This document shows positions 1 through 8,779 of a stretch of DNA of 64,000 nucleotides, in pieces (within the stretch, counting starts at the first letter, position 1; the number at the start of each line of letters is the position of its first letter). The notes under the pieces were generated by a model. The model worked only from the letters and a program-made list of their open reading frames with translations. It was not told the origin of the DNA and did not search any database. The stretch comes from Streptomyces canus. Lineage in GTDB: Bacteria; Actinomycetota; Actinomycetes; Streptomycetales; Streptomycetaceae. The translations under genes were made by a program, and so were the position numbers. The stretch is from positions 5,952,001-6,016,000 of the forward strand of contig NZ_JAUSWW010000001.1 of NCBI RefSeq assembly GCF_030815415.1, read 5' to 3'.

Positions 1-494
1 AGGGCACCGACTACATCTGGGCCGCCGGCGACAACGCCCAGGTCCCGGACGTCGCCGCCCGCAAGGCCGGCGTCGAGAACGCCTGGTGCCCGCCGAACGC
101 CCAGCACGCGCTGCGTCAGGCCAAGGTCCTCGGCGACAACGTGGTCTCCGGCATGCGGGGCTTCCCGCAGAAGGAGTACGCGCACTCCAACAAGGGTGCG
201 GTGGCCGGTCTCGGCCTCCACAAGGGTGTCGCGATGATCGTCATGGGCAAGATGAAGATCAAGGTCAAGGGCCGTCTCGCCTGGTACATGCACCGTGGCT
301 ACCACGGTCTGGCGATGCCGACCTGGAACCGCAAGGTCCGCGTCTTCGCCGACTGGACCCTCGGCATGTTCCTCAAGCGCGAGGTCGTCTCCCTCGGCGC
401 GATGGAGCACCCGCGCGAGGAGTTCTACGAGGCCGCGAAGCCCGTGCCGGCGGCCGCGAAGTCGGAGCAGAAGACCGAGGCGAAGGCCTCCTGA
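1..494 (+). CDS. Type II NADH dehydrogenase (NDH-2), C-terminal part
   Basis: The gene enters from the left edge in the frame starting at base 3, so about 163 C-terminal residues are visible. They include the FAD-contacting block 'YIWAAGDNAQVPD', typical of NAD(P)/FAD-dependent oxidoreductases, followed by the NDH-2 pattern in which a conserved Gln-rich helix and a membrane-facing tail (LAWYMHRGYHGLAMP) end the protein. The family transfers electrons from NADH to quinone at the inner face of the membrane without pumping protons. The tail is Ala/Lys/Glu-rich. The two nucleotide-binding domains lie mostly outside the window, so the assignment rests on the C-terminal third. The gene ends in a strong terminator and stands apart from the next gene. 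Confidence 0.85.
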   Translation, partial: GTDYIWAAGDNAQVPDVAARKAGVENAWCPPNAQHALRQAKVLGDNVVSGMRGFPQKEYAHSNKGAVAGLGLHKGVAMIVMGKMKIKVKGRLAWYMHRGYHGLAMPTWNRKVRVFADWTLGMFLKREVVSLGAMEHPREEFYEAAKPVPAAAKSEQKTEAKAS

Positions 495-516
495 CCCGCT
501 CCGGTCACCGAACCAC

Positions 517-558
517 CCGAAGGACCTCCCGCCATCCGTGGTGCGGGAGGTCCTTCGG
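517..558 (+). terminator. Rho-independent-type hairpin after NDH-2
   Basis: Perfect 16-bp inverted repeat (517-532 with 543-558, loop of 10) lying 22 bases after the stop codon. It has no T-tract, as is usual for high-GC actinobacteria. Confidence 0.85.
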
Positions 559-638
559 CGTTCCCGGGATTGCGTCCTGGCATGTCGTTGTTTAAGCAGG
601 TGGACAAAAGCGGGATCCTCGTCACGGAGGTGTGCGCC

Positions 639-1928
639 ATGTCCGATGCCGCCCTGCGGCTGAACAACCACTTGGAACAACTACTGGGAAACCCCCTCCC
701 GGTGCGCATCCGCGCGTGGGACGGATCCCAGGCAGGCCCGCCGGGCGCCCCCGTGCTGGTCGTGCGCAACCGCCGAGCCGTCCGGCGGCTGCTGTTCAAG
801 CCCGGCGAGCTCGGCCTCGCGCGCGCCTGGGTCGCCGGCGACCTCGACATCGACGGCGATCTCTACACGGCCCTCGGCCTCATCTCGGGCCTCGTCTGGG
901 AACGCGACGAGGACTCCAGGAGCCTCTCCGAGGCGCTGCGCGACCCCCGTGCACGGTCCGCCGTACGCGGCCTCGTGCAGCTCGGCGGAGTTCCGCTGCC
1001 GCCCGCCCCGCCCCGCGAGGAGGTCCGCCGCCGCGGTCACCTCCACACCAGACGCACCGACAGACGGGCCGTCAGCCACCACTACGACGTCGGCAACGAC
1101 TTCTACGAGATCGTCCTCGGCCCGTCGATGGTCTACTCGTGCGCCTACTGGGAGTCCCCCCGCGGCACACTCGAGGCCGCCCAGCGCGACAAGCTCGAAC
1201 TCGTCTGCCGCAAACTCGGCCTGACACCCGGTCAGCGACTTCTCGACGTCGGCTGCGGCTGGGGATCGATGGCCGTCCACGCCGCCCGCGAGCACGGCGT
1301 GAGCGTCGTCGGCGTCACCCTCTCCCAGGAACAGGCCGCCTACGCCCGTAAGCGCGTCGCCGACGAGGGACTCACCGACCGGGTCGAGATCCGCGTCCAG
1401 GACTACCGGGACGTCACCGACGGGCCCTACGACGCGATCGCCTCCATCGGCATGGCCGAACACGTCGGCGCCGACCGCTACCTGGAGTACGCCCGAGACC
1501 TGTACGCCCTCCTGAAGCCCGGCGGACGGCTCCTCAACCATCAGATCGCCCGCCGCCCCGAACGCGAGGAGACCACCTACCACGTCGACGAGTTCATCGA
1601 CGCCTACGTCTTCCCCGACGGCGAACTCGCCCCCCTCGGCACCACCGTCACCCAACTGGAGCGCGCCCGGCTGGAGGTGCGCGACGTCGAGTCGATCCGC
1701 GAGCACTACGGCCTCACCCTGCGCCGCTGGGTCGCGAACCTGGAGGCCGACTGGCCCCGTGCCCAGCGGATCGCGGGCCCCGGCCGGGCCCGGGTCTGGC
1801 TCCTCTACATGGCGGCCTGTGCCCTGGCCTTCGAACGCAACCGCATCGGCGTCAACCAGATCCTGGCCGTCCGGCCACCGGCGTCCGGCGCGTCCGGGCT
1901 GCCGCTGCGGGCACGCACCTGGAACTGA
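639..1928 (+). CDS. Cyclopropane-fatty-acyl-phospholipid synthase-family methyltransferase
   Basis: This SAM-dependent methyltransferase (429 aa) belongs to the CFA/mycolic-acid cyclopropane synthase family, which methylenates or methylates double bonds of membrane phospholipid acyl chains. Visible features are an N-terminal CFA-type lipid-binding domain (about residues 1-130), the substrate-entry block 'YDVGNDFYEIVLGPSMVYSCAYW', the SAM motif 'LLDVGCGWGSMA' and the downstream 'SIGMAEHVG' motif. The ATG at 639 is preferred over ATGs at 570 and 582 because GGAGG sits at 626-630, eight bases upstream, and family similarity begins there. It is a single gene between two terminators. Whether it makes cyclopropane or methyl-branched lipids cannot be told from sequence. 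Confidence 0.88.
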   Translation: MSDAALRLNNHLEQLLGNPLPVRIRAWDGSQAGPPGAPVLVVRNRRAVRRLLFKPGELGLARAWVAGDLDIDGDLYTALGLISGLVWERDEDSRSLSEALRDPRARSAVRGLVQLGGVPLPPAPPREEVRRRGHLHTRRTDRRAVSHHYDVGNDFYEIVLGPSMVYSCAYWESPRGTLEAAQRDKLELVCRKLGLTPGQRLLDVGCGWGSMAVHAAREHGVSVVGVTLSQEQAAYARKRVADEGLTDRVEIRVQDYRDVTDGPYDAIASIGMAEHVGADRYLEYARDLYALLKPGGRLLNHQIARRPEREETTYHVDEFIDAYVFPDGELAPLGTTVTQLERARLEVRDVESIREHYGLTLRRWVANLEADWPRAQRIAGPGRARVWLLYMAACALAFERNRIGVNQILAVRPPASGASGLPLRARTWN

Positions 1929-1938
1929 ACGGACGAAA

Positions 1939-1968
1939 GGGGCCCGCCGCTTGCACGCGACGGGCCCC
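1939..1968. terminator. Bidirectional terminator between convergent genes
   Basis: GGGGCCCG at 1939-1946 pairs with CGGGCCCC at 1961-1968. It lies between two convergent genes and can serve both. Confidence 0.75.
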
Positions 1969-1981
1969 GAGCAACGTACGG

Positions 1982-4510
1982 CTATTCCGACTTGATGGCC
2001 GTCAGCATGTTCAGCCGGGACGCGCGCCGCGCCGGCCACAGGGCCGCCAGGACACCGACCGCCGCCGCCAGCAGCAGGAAGAGGCCCATCCTGGTCCACG
2101 GTAGGACCAGCTCGTACGTCGCCATCTTGGTGCCCAGCAGCTCGCCGGCCGCCCAGCCGAAGAAGACGCCCAGGCCGATACCGAGCACCCCGCCGAACAG
2201 GGAGATCACCAGGGACTCCAGGCGGACCATCCGCTTGATGCCCTTGCGGTCCAGGCCGATCGCGCGGAGCATGCCGATCTCCTGGGAACGCTCGAAGACC
2301 GACATGGCCAGGGTGTTGATGACCCCGAGGACCGCGACGATCACCGCCATGGCGAGCAGGCCGTAGAGCATGTTCAGCATCAGCGTGAACATCTGCGCGA
2401 TGTCGTCGGACAGGTCCTGCTTGCTCTGGACCTTGATGGCCGGGTTGGTGCCGAGGGCCTTCTCCAGCTTGTCCTTCGTCGCGCTCGTCGCGCCGTCGGA
2501 CGTCTTCACCATGACCATCATGTCGGCGGTGTCCGGCAGATGCGGGGTGAGCGTGGCGTTGTCGACGAGGACACCGCTGAAGAACTCGTTGCCCTCGTAG
2601 ACCCCGGCGACCGTCAGCTTCTGCTTCTTGCCGTCCTCGTAGGCGACGGTGAAGCTCGAACCGGCCTTCCAGCCACGCTCCTCGGCACGATCGGCGTCCA
2701 CGACGATCCGCGTGCCGCCCACCTTGAACGCGCCGTCGTCGACCTTGAGGTCGGTGAGCTTGCCGAACGAGGCTCCGTTGACGCCGGTCAGGTACTCCGT
2801 CTCGCCGCCGATGCGGGAGGGGGAGTTGCGCATCGGGCTGATCTCGGTGACGTCGTCGACCCGGGTCAGCTCCTTCGCCACGTCCGGCGAGAGCTCGTTG
2901 CCGTTGGCCATCGACACGACGTAGTCCGCGCGGATCGCCGACGACGCCATCTTGTCGATCGACTTCTGGAGGCTGCCCGCCATCACCGTCATACCGGTGA
3001 TGAGGGTCAGGCCGATCATCAGCGCGGAGGCGGTGGCAGCGGTACGACGGGGGTTGCGGACCGAGTTCTGACGGGCCAGCTTGCCCGCCGTGCCGAAGAT
3101 CCGCAGGACGGGCGCGGCGGCCGCGATCAGCGGGCGGGACAGCAGCGGGGTCAGGATGAACACACCGATGATCAGCAGGACCGCGCCGAGGCCCATCGGG
3201 GCCTGACCGTCCGAGCCCTCCATCGTGGTGGCCGCCAGGACGACCGCGACACCGGCACCGCTGAAGAGGGCGCCCAGGGTGTTGCGCAGCACCAACGACT
3301 TGGTGGTGGCCTGCGCGTGCACGCTGCTCATCGCGGCGACCGGCGGGATCTTCGCGGCCCGGCGGCCCGGCAGCCACGCCGCCAGCATGGTGATGAGGAC
3401 ACCGACCGCGAGGGCGGTGGCGATCGTGCCTCCGGAGATGATCAGCGGGCCGTCGGGGACGGTGGCGCCCAGGGTGCCCATCAGCGAGCGGAGCCCGGCG
3501 CCGATGCCGATGCCCGCGACCAGACCGGTCACCCCGGCGACCGTGCCGACCACGAACGCCTCGATCAGCACCGACCGCGTGACCTGCCGACGCGAGGCGC
3601 CGACGGCCCGCAGCAGCGCGAGTTCCTTGGTGCGCTGGGCGACCAGCATGGTGAAGGTGTTGGCGATGATGAACGTGCCCACGAAGAGCGCGATGCCCGC
3701 GAAGACCAGCAGACCCTGCTTCAGCCCGGCCATCGACGCGGAGATCATCTCGGCCTGGTCGTCGGCGAGTTGCCGCCCCGTCGTGGTCTCCACGAGGTTC
3801 ATCGGCAGCGCCTTGTCGAGGGCGGCCTTCAGCGCGGTCTGGGAGGTGCCGGAGGCGGCCTTCACATCGATCTGGTCGTACGTGCCGGTCTTGCCGAACA
3901 ACGTCTGCGCGGTCGCCGTGTCGAACAGGGCGAGGCTGCCGCCGGCTGCGACATTGCCGTCGTCGGTGGTGAAGATCCCGGTGATCTTCGGTGCGAGGAC
4001 CGGCCCGTCGACGGAGATCCGCACCGTGTCGCCGACCTTGTAGCCGGCGCGCTCGGCGGTCTCGGAGTCGATGGCGACCTGGTTCCTGCCGTGCGGTGCC
4101 GCACCTTCCTTCAGCGGGTACCGCGGGTCCTTGTCCCCCCAGTAGTTCCCGCCCTGCGACTGGAAGCCGCCGCCGATGAGCTTGCCGTCCTTGTCGGCGA
4201 TGGCGGTGAAGCCGTTGACGACGCCGATGGCCGAGGCGGCCCCGTCGGCCTTCGCGGTTTCGTCGAGCAGCGCCTGGGTGAGTTCGGGGGTCTTGCCGAC
4301 CTTGTCGCCCTTGCTCTCCTGGTAGTTGGGCTGCACGGCCACGTCAACCTGGTCGAAGCCCTTGGCCGAGCTGTTCTGGTAGGCGTTCGAGATGGTGCTG
4401 GTGAAGACCAGCGTCCCGGACACGAAGGCCACGCCGAGCATCACGGCGAGCACCGTCATGAGCAGCCGGGCCTTGTGCGCGAGGACGTTGCGCAGGGCGG
4501 TGCGGAACAT
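1982..4510 (-). CDS. ABC transporter permease, MacB/FtsX family, two FtsX domains
   Basis: Large permease of 842 aa. An N-terminal transmembrane helix is followed by a periplasm-like extracytoplasmic domain, an FtsX permease domain (about 260-390), a central pair of helices, a second extracytoplasmic domain and a second FtsX domain (about 710-840). This is the duplicated layout of LolC/MacB-type mechanotransmission transporters, which couple ATP hydrolysis to extracytoplasmic events or to export of peptides, lipids or drugs. Its start codon overlaps the upstream ATPase stop by one base (TGATG), so the pair is translationally coupled. The substrate is unknown; such actinobacterial pairs are usually annotated as putative macrolide exporters without proof. 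Confidence 0.9.
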   Translation of the reverse strand: MFRTALRNVLAHKARLLMTVLAVMLGVAFVSGTLVFTSTISNAYQNSSAKGFDQVDVAVQPNYQESKGDKVGKTPELTQALLDETAKADGAASAIGVVNGFTAIADKDGKLIGGGFQSQGGNYWGDKDPRYPLKEGAAPHGRNQVAIDSETAERAGYKVGDTVRISVDGPVLAPKITGIFTTDDGNVAAGGSLALFDTATAQTLFGKTGTYDQIDVKAASGTSQTALKAALDKALPMNLVETTTGRQLADDQAEMISASMAGLKQGLLVFAGIALFVGTFIIANTFTMLVAQRTKELALLRAVGASRRQVTRSVLIEAFVVGTVAGVTGLVAGIGIGAGLRSLMGTLGATVPDGPLIISGGTIATALAVGVLITMLAAWLPGRRAAKIPPVAAMSSVHAQATTKSLVLRNTLGALFSGAGVAVVLAATTMEGSDGQAPMGLGAVLLIIGVFILTPLLSRPLIAAAAPVLRIFGTAGKLARQNSVRNPRRTAATASALMIGLTLITGMTVMAGSLQKSIDKMASSAIRADYVVSMANGNELSPDVAKELTRVDDVTEISPMRNSPSRIGGETEYLTGVNGASFGKLTDLKVDDGAFKVGGTRIVVDADRAEERGWKAGSSFTVAYEDGKKQKLTVAGVYEGNEFFSGVLVDNATLTPHLPDTADMMVMVKTSDGATSATKDKLEKALGTNPAIKVQSKQDLSDDIAQMFTLMLNMLYGLLAMAVIVAVLGVINTLAMSVFERSQEIGMLRAIGLDRKGIKRMVRLESLVISLFGGVLGIGLGVFFGWAAGELLGTKMATYELVLPWTRMGLFLLLAAAVGVLAALWPARRASRLNMLTAIKSE

Positions 4511-5334
4511 CAGGAGGTACGGCCCTTCGCGTCGAACTCGGGGGTCTGGGGCCGCGCGGCGGAGCCGCTGGTGTTGCCGCCCCCAGGAAGGAGGCGCATG
4601 AAGTCCAGGACCGAGTCCGCGGTCGGCTGGAGCATCTCGTCCACGATCCGCCCGTCGGCGAGGAAGACGACCCGGTCCGCGTACGCGGCGGCCACCGGGT
4701 CATGGGTCACCATCACCACGGTCTGCCCCAACTCCCTTACGGAGTTGCGGAGAAAGCCCAGCACCTCGGCGCCGGAGCGCGAGTCGAGGTTTCCGGTGGG
4801 CTCGTCGCCGAAGATGATGTCGGGCCTGGAGGCGAGGGCACGGGCCACGGCGACGCGCTGCTGCTGGCCGCCGGAGAGCTGGGAGGGCCGGTGGGAGAGC
4901 CGGTCCTTCAGCCCCACCATCCGGATCACCGAGTCCAGCCACTCCTTGTCCGGCTTACGGCCCGCGATGTCCATGGGGAGCGTGATGTTCTCCAGCGCGG
5001 TCAGCGTCGGCAGCAGGTTGAACGCCTGGAAGATGAAGCCGATCTTGTCCCGGCGGAGCCTGGTGAGCTGCTTGTCCTTGAGGGAGCCCAGCTCGGTGTC
5101 GCCGATGCGCACGGACCCGGAGGAGAACGTGTCCAGTCCGGCCACGCAGTGCATCAGCGTGGACTTGCCGGACCCCGACGGGCCCATGATCGCGGTGAAC
5201 TCGGCCTGCCGGAACTCGACGGAGACCCGGTCGAGGGCGACCACCTGGGTCTCGCCCTGTCCGTAGATCTTCGACAGATCCGTGGCGCGAGCGGCCACGG
5301 TGGTGGCTCGGCCGGCGATGGGAGTGGTGGTCAC
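4510..5334 (-). CDS. ABC transporter ATP-binding protein (MacB/LolD-like)
   Basis: Nucleotide-binding subunit partnered with the permease just downstream. Walker A 'GPSGSGKST', signature 'LSGGQQQRVAVARAL', Walker B 'IIFGDEPTGNLDS' and the H-loop 'VTHDP' are all present; 'GNLDS' after Walker B is typical of the LolD/MacB class. I place the start at GTG 5334, which has AGGAG at suitable spacing. An in-frame ATG at 5364 would add 10 residues but has no visible ribosome-binding site. It is the first gene of a two-gene operon. Confidence 0.9.
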   Translation of the reverse strand: MTTTPIAGRATTVAARATDLSKIYGQGETQVVALDRVSVEFRQAEFTAIMGPSGSGKSTLMHCVAGLDTFSSGSVRIGDTELGSLKDKQLTRLRRDKIGFIFQAFNLLPTLTALENITLPMDIAGRKPDKEWLDSVIRMVGLKDRLSHRPSQLSGGQQQRVAVARALASRPDIIFGDEPTGNLDSRSGAEVLGFLRNSVRELGQTVVMVTHDPVAAAYADRVVFLADGRIVDEMLQPTADSVLDFMRLLPGGGNTSGSAARPQTPEFDAKGRTS

Positions 5335-5725
5335 GGGTGGGCGCTCCTGACGGGACGACGACATGTTCGGGGACGTGATCCATCGTCTCGGTACCCCGGC
5401 GCCGTGTAGTCAGCCGCTGTTCCGGTTCCGGGGGGCGACTTGCGGCTGACCGCGCCCGGCCGTGTCATACCTGGGGATGACGGGAGCCCCTGAGGGCGGG
5501 CCAGGTCGAGAACAGGTGGAGCCCCCTCGTTCGGGCGGTGAAATTCCGTCATTCCGCATGCGCGGCCGACCGTCACGCGTAAGGCTATTGGCAAGTGCGG
5601 ATGGCCCGTTCCATGGGCTGATGCGCCCTCAGACGTCAATAAAATAAGACAACATCGGTCCGCCCGTCCGCTGTTCGGGGGATGTATCCCGATAGGCTCG
5701 AACCTCGACGCGGAGCCCATGGCCT
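5335..5725. other. Intergenic region upstream of bldA
   Basis: About 390 bases without a convincing protein gene. It should hold the promoter of the ABC operon on the minus strand and that of bldA on the plus strand. Close to the tRNA I see a short AT-rich patch (about 5638-5652) and a -10-like TAGGCT at 5693-5698, which would start the transcript about 20 bases before the mature tRNA. No good -35 is visible. Confidence 0.4.
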
Positions 5726-5808
5726 GCCCGGATGGTGGAATGCAGACACGGCGAGCTTAAACCTCGCTGCCCCTCGCGGGCGTACCGGTTCAAGTCCGGT
5801 TCCGGGCA
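5726..5808 (+). tRNA. bldA: tRNA-Leu, anticodon UAA (bldA)
   Basis: An 83-nt class II tRNA. The acceptor stem GCCCGGA (5726-5732) pairs with TCCGGGC (5801-5807), with discriminator A at 5808. The anticodon stem GCGAG/CTCGC closes the loop CTTAAAC, giving anticodon TAA at 5758-5760. There is a long variable arm and the T arm is CCGGTTCAAGTCCGG. The 3' CCA is not encoded. In Streptomyces this tRNA is the only efficient decoder of the rare leucine codon UUA and is the developmental regulator bldA: its abundance rises late and gates translation of TTA-containing genes for sporulation and antibiotics. One such TTA codon lies in this window at 54809-54811. Confidence 0.97.
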
Positions 5809-5982
5809 CCTCCGACCTTTTCAGGACCCGTAGGCAGACACCGCTTCCGGTGGGATCCTTCCTTCAGTACATCGCGACAGTGCGATGGCGCGGCCAACCT
5901 TCCCGCGAACCCCCCGGCGTTCTGCCCCGCACCGACCGTTGACACACGGCGCCACCCGCCGCAGACTCGCGAGAGCAATTGG

Positions 5983-5998
5983 GTGAAGTAAATTTCAC
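5983..5998. promoter_or_regulatory. Candidate operator upstream of pobA
   Basis: Dyad GTGAA-N6-TTCAC in an unusually AT-rich patch, 79 bases upstream of pobA. Its position and symmetry suit a dimeric repressor or activator. No regulator gene is adjacent, so the cognate protein is unknown. Confidence 0.35.
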
Positions 5999-6076
5999 TA
6001 CACGAACAACAGCCATCAATCACGAGCCACGACTCACGCGAACAGCGGCAATGACGCCCACCGAAGGGAACGACCG

Positions 6077-7252
6077 ATGCGCACCACCGTCGGCATCATC
6101 GGAGCCGGCCCCGCCGGCCTCCTCCTCGCCCGGCTGCTCCACCGCGCCGGCATCGACTCGGTCGTCCTCGAAAGCCGCGACCGCTCCTACGTCGAGCAGC
6201 GCCAGCGGGCCGGGATCCTGGAGCAGGGGACCGTGGACGTGCTGCGGGCCGCCGGGGCCGGGGAGCGGATGGAGCGGGAGGGGCTGCGGCACGACGGGAT
6301 CGAGCTGCGGTACGACAGGAAACGGCACCGGGTCGACTTCCCGGCCCTCACCGGCGGGCGGTCGGTGATGGTCTACGCGCAGACCGAGGTGTGCAAGGAC
6401 CTCATCGCCCTCCAGCTGAAGGAGGGCGGGCCGCTGCTCTTCGAGGCGGAGGCGCTGGCCGTGGAGGGGGCGGACGGGGACAGCCCGAGCATCCGGTTCC
6501 GGCACGAAGGGCGCGAGGACGTTCTCGAGTGCGCGTACGTCGTCGGGTGCGACGGGTTCTGGGGCGTCTCGCGCAAGGCGATCCCCGAGGCGCTGACCCG
6601 GGTCTTCGAGCGGACGTACCCCTTCGGCTGGCTCGGCATCCTCGCCGACGTCCCGCCCTCCCACGACGAGCTGGTCTACGCCCGCCACGACCGCGGCTTC
6701 GCCCTGCTGTCCATGCGGTCGCCGTCCGTCTCGCGGCTCTACCTCCAGGTGCCCGAGGGAACCGACGCGCAGAGCTGGGGCGACGAGCGGATCTGGGACG
6801 AGCTGGAGCGGCGCTTCGAGACCGACGACGACTGGCGGCTCCAACGGGGCCCCATCACCCAGAAGTCCGTCACGCCCATGCGGTCGTACGTCCACGAGCC
6901 CATGCGGCACGGCCGGCTCTTCCTCGCCGGGGACGCCGCCCACATCGTGCCGCCGACCGGGGCCAAAGGGCTGAATCTCGCCGTGGGGGACGTCGTCACC
7001 TTCGCGCGGGCGCTGACGCATGAGAAGGAGACGGGGTCCACCGAGCTCCTCGACACCTACTCCGAGACCTGTCTGGCCCGCGTCTGGCAGGCCGAGCGGT
7101 TCTCGTACGACATGACGACGCTGCTGCACCGGGCCCCCGACGCCACCCCCTTCGAGGACCGGCTCCAGGTGGCGCGGCTGGAGCGGATCGCCTCGTCCGA
7201 GGCCGCCGAGACCGATCTGGCCGAGGGATACACCGGGTTCCCGTTCGCGTGA
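6077..7252 (+). CDS. pobA: 4-hydroxybenzoate 3-monooxygenase
   Basis: FAD-dependent aromatic hydroxylase (391 aa, the family's usual length) that converts 4-hydroxybenzoate to protocatechuate using NAD(P)H and O2, feeding the beta-ketoadipate pathway. It shows the N-terminal dinucleotide fold 'GIIGAGPAGLLLARLL', the substrate/FAD arginine in 'RAGILEQGTVD', the DG motif 'VVGCDGFWGVSRK' and the second FAD motif 'GDAAHIVPPTGAKGLNLA'. These match PobA better than generic salicylate hydroxylases. It is monocistronic, 270 bases downstream of bldA. A dyad at 5983-5998 is a candidate control site. Confidence 0.93.
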   Translation: MRTTVGIIGAGPAGLLLARLLHRAGIDSVVLESRDRSYVEQRQRAGILEQGTVDVLRAAGAGERMEREGLRHDGIELRYDRKRHRVDFPALTGGRSVMVYAQTEVCKDLIALQLKEGGPLLFEAEALAVEGADGDSPSIRFRHEGREDVLECAYVVGCDGFWGVSRKAIPEALTRVFERTYPFGWLGILADVPPSHDELVYARHDRGFALLSMRSPSVSRLYLQVPEGTDAQSWGDERIWDELERRFETDDDWRLQRGPITQKSVTPMRSYVHEPMRHGRLFLAGDAAHIVPPTGAKGLNLAVGDVVTFARALTHEKETGSTELLDTYSETCLARVWQAERFSYDMTTLLHRAPDATPFEDRLQVARLERIASSEAAETDLAEGYTGFPFA

Positions 7253-7446
7253 GTGATCTCCGCCCGGTCGCGGCGATGTACCGGCTTGGTCATGAAGCTG
7301 CCCCTCCGTGGCCGGGAATCAGCGGGCCGCGTAGCGTGTTGGCGAGCACAACAAGGGAAAGATCCTCCCCAAGCATTAGGGTCAATCCTTTGCCTACCTA
7401 TTACTCTTGAGCCAAGGCCCACACGAAGTGGCCATGGAGGAGTGAA

Positions 7447-8373
7447 ATGAGGAGCAGCAACCCGGTCTTCTCGCGACGGGGGTTCAGCCGCGACAACGGC
7501 TACGCGGGCTTCAATGCCCAGCCGCAGGCCGGGGGCGCCGCTGTAGGCACGCAGGCCAACCCCTACGCGCAGGGCAACCCGTATGCCCAGCCGCAGGCGG
7601 ACCCCTACGCGCAGAACCCGTACGCGCAGAATCCCTACGCCCAGCAGGACCTGCAGCACGGCGCGCCGCCGCAGGCCCCGGCCACCACCGGCCGGATGAC
7701 CATGGACGACGTCGTCCTGCGCACCGGCACCACCCTCGGCATCCTGGTCGTCACGGCCGCGGTCGCCTGGGCAGCCCTGCCGGTCGACGACGCCAACATC
7801 GGCCGGTCGTACGGCATCGCCATCGGCGCCGCCCTGATCGGCATGGTCCTGGCGCTCGTCCAGTCCTTCAAGCGCAAGGCCTCGCCCGCGCTGATCGTCT
7901 CGTACGCGGCGTTCGAGGGTGTCTTCCTCGGCGTCGTCTCCAGCGTCGTGGACAACCGCATCGCCAGCGGTGCGGCCATGCAGGCGGTGATCGGCACGCT
8001 CGCGGTCTTCGCCGCGGTCCTGGTGGCGTACAAGGCGGGCTGGATCCGCGTCAACCGCCGGTTCTACGGCTTCGTGATGGCGGCCGCGCTCGGCTTCGTC
8101 CTGCTGATGATGGTGAACCTGCTGTTCGCCGCCTTCGGCGGCGGTGACGGCCTCGGCTTCCGCAGCGGCGGCCTCGGCATCGTCTTCGGCATCATCGGCG
8201 TCCTGCTCGGTGCGTGCTTCCTCGCCCTCGACTTCAAGCAGGTCGAGGACGGCATCGCCTACGGTGCCCCGCGCGAGGAGGCCTGGCTGGCGGCGTTCGG
8301 TCTGACGATGACGCTGGTCTGGATCTACCTCGAGTTCCTGAGGCTCATCGCGATCCTCAACAGCAGCGACTGA
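7447..8373 (+). CDS. Bax inhibitor-1/YccA family membrane protein with NPYAQ repeats
   Basis: Integral membrane protein of 308 aa. The first ~80 residues are a disordered, low-complexity segment rich in repeated NPYAQ/DPYAQ units. Seven hydrophobic helices of the BI-1/YccA/TMBIM family follow (about 95-305), ending in 'LEFLRLIAILNSSD'. Family members are implicated in membrane ion (calcium) leak and protease modulation; the role in Streptomyces is unknown. The ATG is preceded by GGAGG (7436-7440). It is a single gene followed by a strong terminator. Confidence 0.88.
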   Translation: MRSSNPVFSRRGFSRDNGYAGFNAQPQAGGAAVGTQANPYAQGNPYAQPQADPYAQNPYAQNPYAQQDLQHGAPPQAPATTGRMTMDDVVLRTGTTLGILVVTAAVAWAALPVDDANIGRSYGIAIGAALIGMVLALVQSFKRKASPALIVSYAAFEGVFLGVVSSVVDNRIASGAAMQAVIGTLAVFAAVLVAYKAGWIRVNRRFYGFVMAAALGFVLLMMVNLLFAAFGGGDGLGFRSGGLGIVFGIIGVLLGACFLALDFKQVEDGIAYGAPREEAWLAAFGLTMTLVWIYLEFLRLIAILNSSD

Positions 8374-8390
8374 CGCACCCCGCGTGCGTG

Positions 8391-8420
8391 AAGGGGCCCC
8401 GGGTTCTCCCGGGGCCCCTT
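8391..8420. terminator. Terminator after the BI-1 family gene
   Basis: Perfect 12-bp stem (8391-8402 with 8409-8420) around a 6-nt loop, ending in TT. It is placed to serve both the plus-strand gene and the convergent small gene. Confidence 0.9.
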
Positions 8421-8444
8421 CGTCGTCTGGGTGCGTGCGCGCGC

Positions 8445-8675
8445 CTAGAGGAGGTTGCGCGCGGCCCTCCTCAGGTCGTACTCGTGGATGAGCGCTTTCG
8501 CGTGGCCGTAGGCGAGGTTGTGTTCGTGGCGGAGCCAGCTGACCTTTTCCTCGAAGCGGAAGAGAGCCGGGCCGTCTTCGACGGTGCGGAGCCAGTCGGA
8601 AACTTCACGACCGGTGCAATGGGGGATGCGGGCGAGCAGATTGCGGTGGGTCTCCTCGGAGAGGACGTGGGACAT
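8445..8675 (-). CDS. Small DUF4287-like protein
   Basis: 76-residue soluble protein. It looks like the short DUF4287 family, whose members share an N-terminal ERTGRSLDEW-like helix, here 'IPHCTGREVSDWLRTVED', and a C-terminal 'LRHEHNLAYGHAKALI' block close to the family's 'LKxxHGLGHGxANAI'. The function is unknown. The ATG at 8675 gives the whole domain. It is transcribed away from the next gene, with a divergent spacer of about 100 bp. Confidence 0.75.
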   Translation of the reverse strand: MSHVLSEETHRNLLARIPHCTGREVSDWLRTVEDGPALFRFEEKVSWLRHEHNLAYGHAKALIHEYDLRRAARNLL

Positions 8676-8779
8676 CGGCGCCTCCGGACGCAAAGGGGAT
8701 GTAAGCCGGTCCTTCAGGTCACCGTGCCTGAGCGTTCGCCCGTTGGCAACAGTCCCGGTGTGGCGCGTACGGTGTCGCC

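Noticed and set aside
681-3377. A 898-residue open frame on the minus strand across the Cfa-type gene and the ABC permease gene
   Set aside because: It is a high-GC shadow of two real genes: composition is Arg/Gly/Ala/Asp-rich with no domain, and it spans a terminator.
2540-5266. A 908-residue open frame on the plus strand opposite the ABC operon
   Set aside because: Shadow frame of the well-supported permease and ATPase genes, low-complexity composition.
5462-5647. Small open frame upstream of bldA
   Set aside because: No ribosome-binding site, no coding bias and no similarity.
7559-7645. Short repeats in the BI-1 gene as a CRISPR or tandem repeat array
   Set aside because: They encode NPYAQ protein repeats, are only 15-18 bases apart and lack spacers. 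I saw no CRISPR array in the window.
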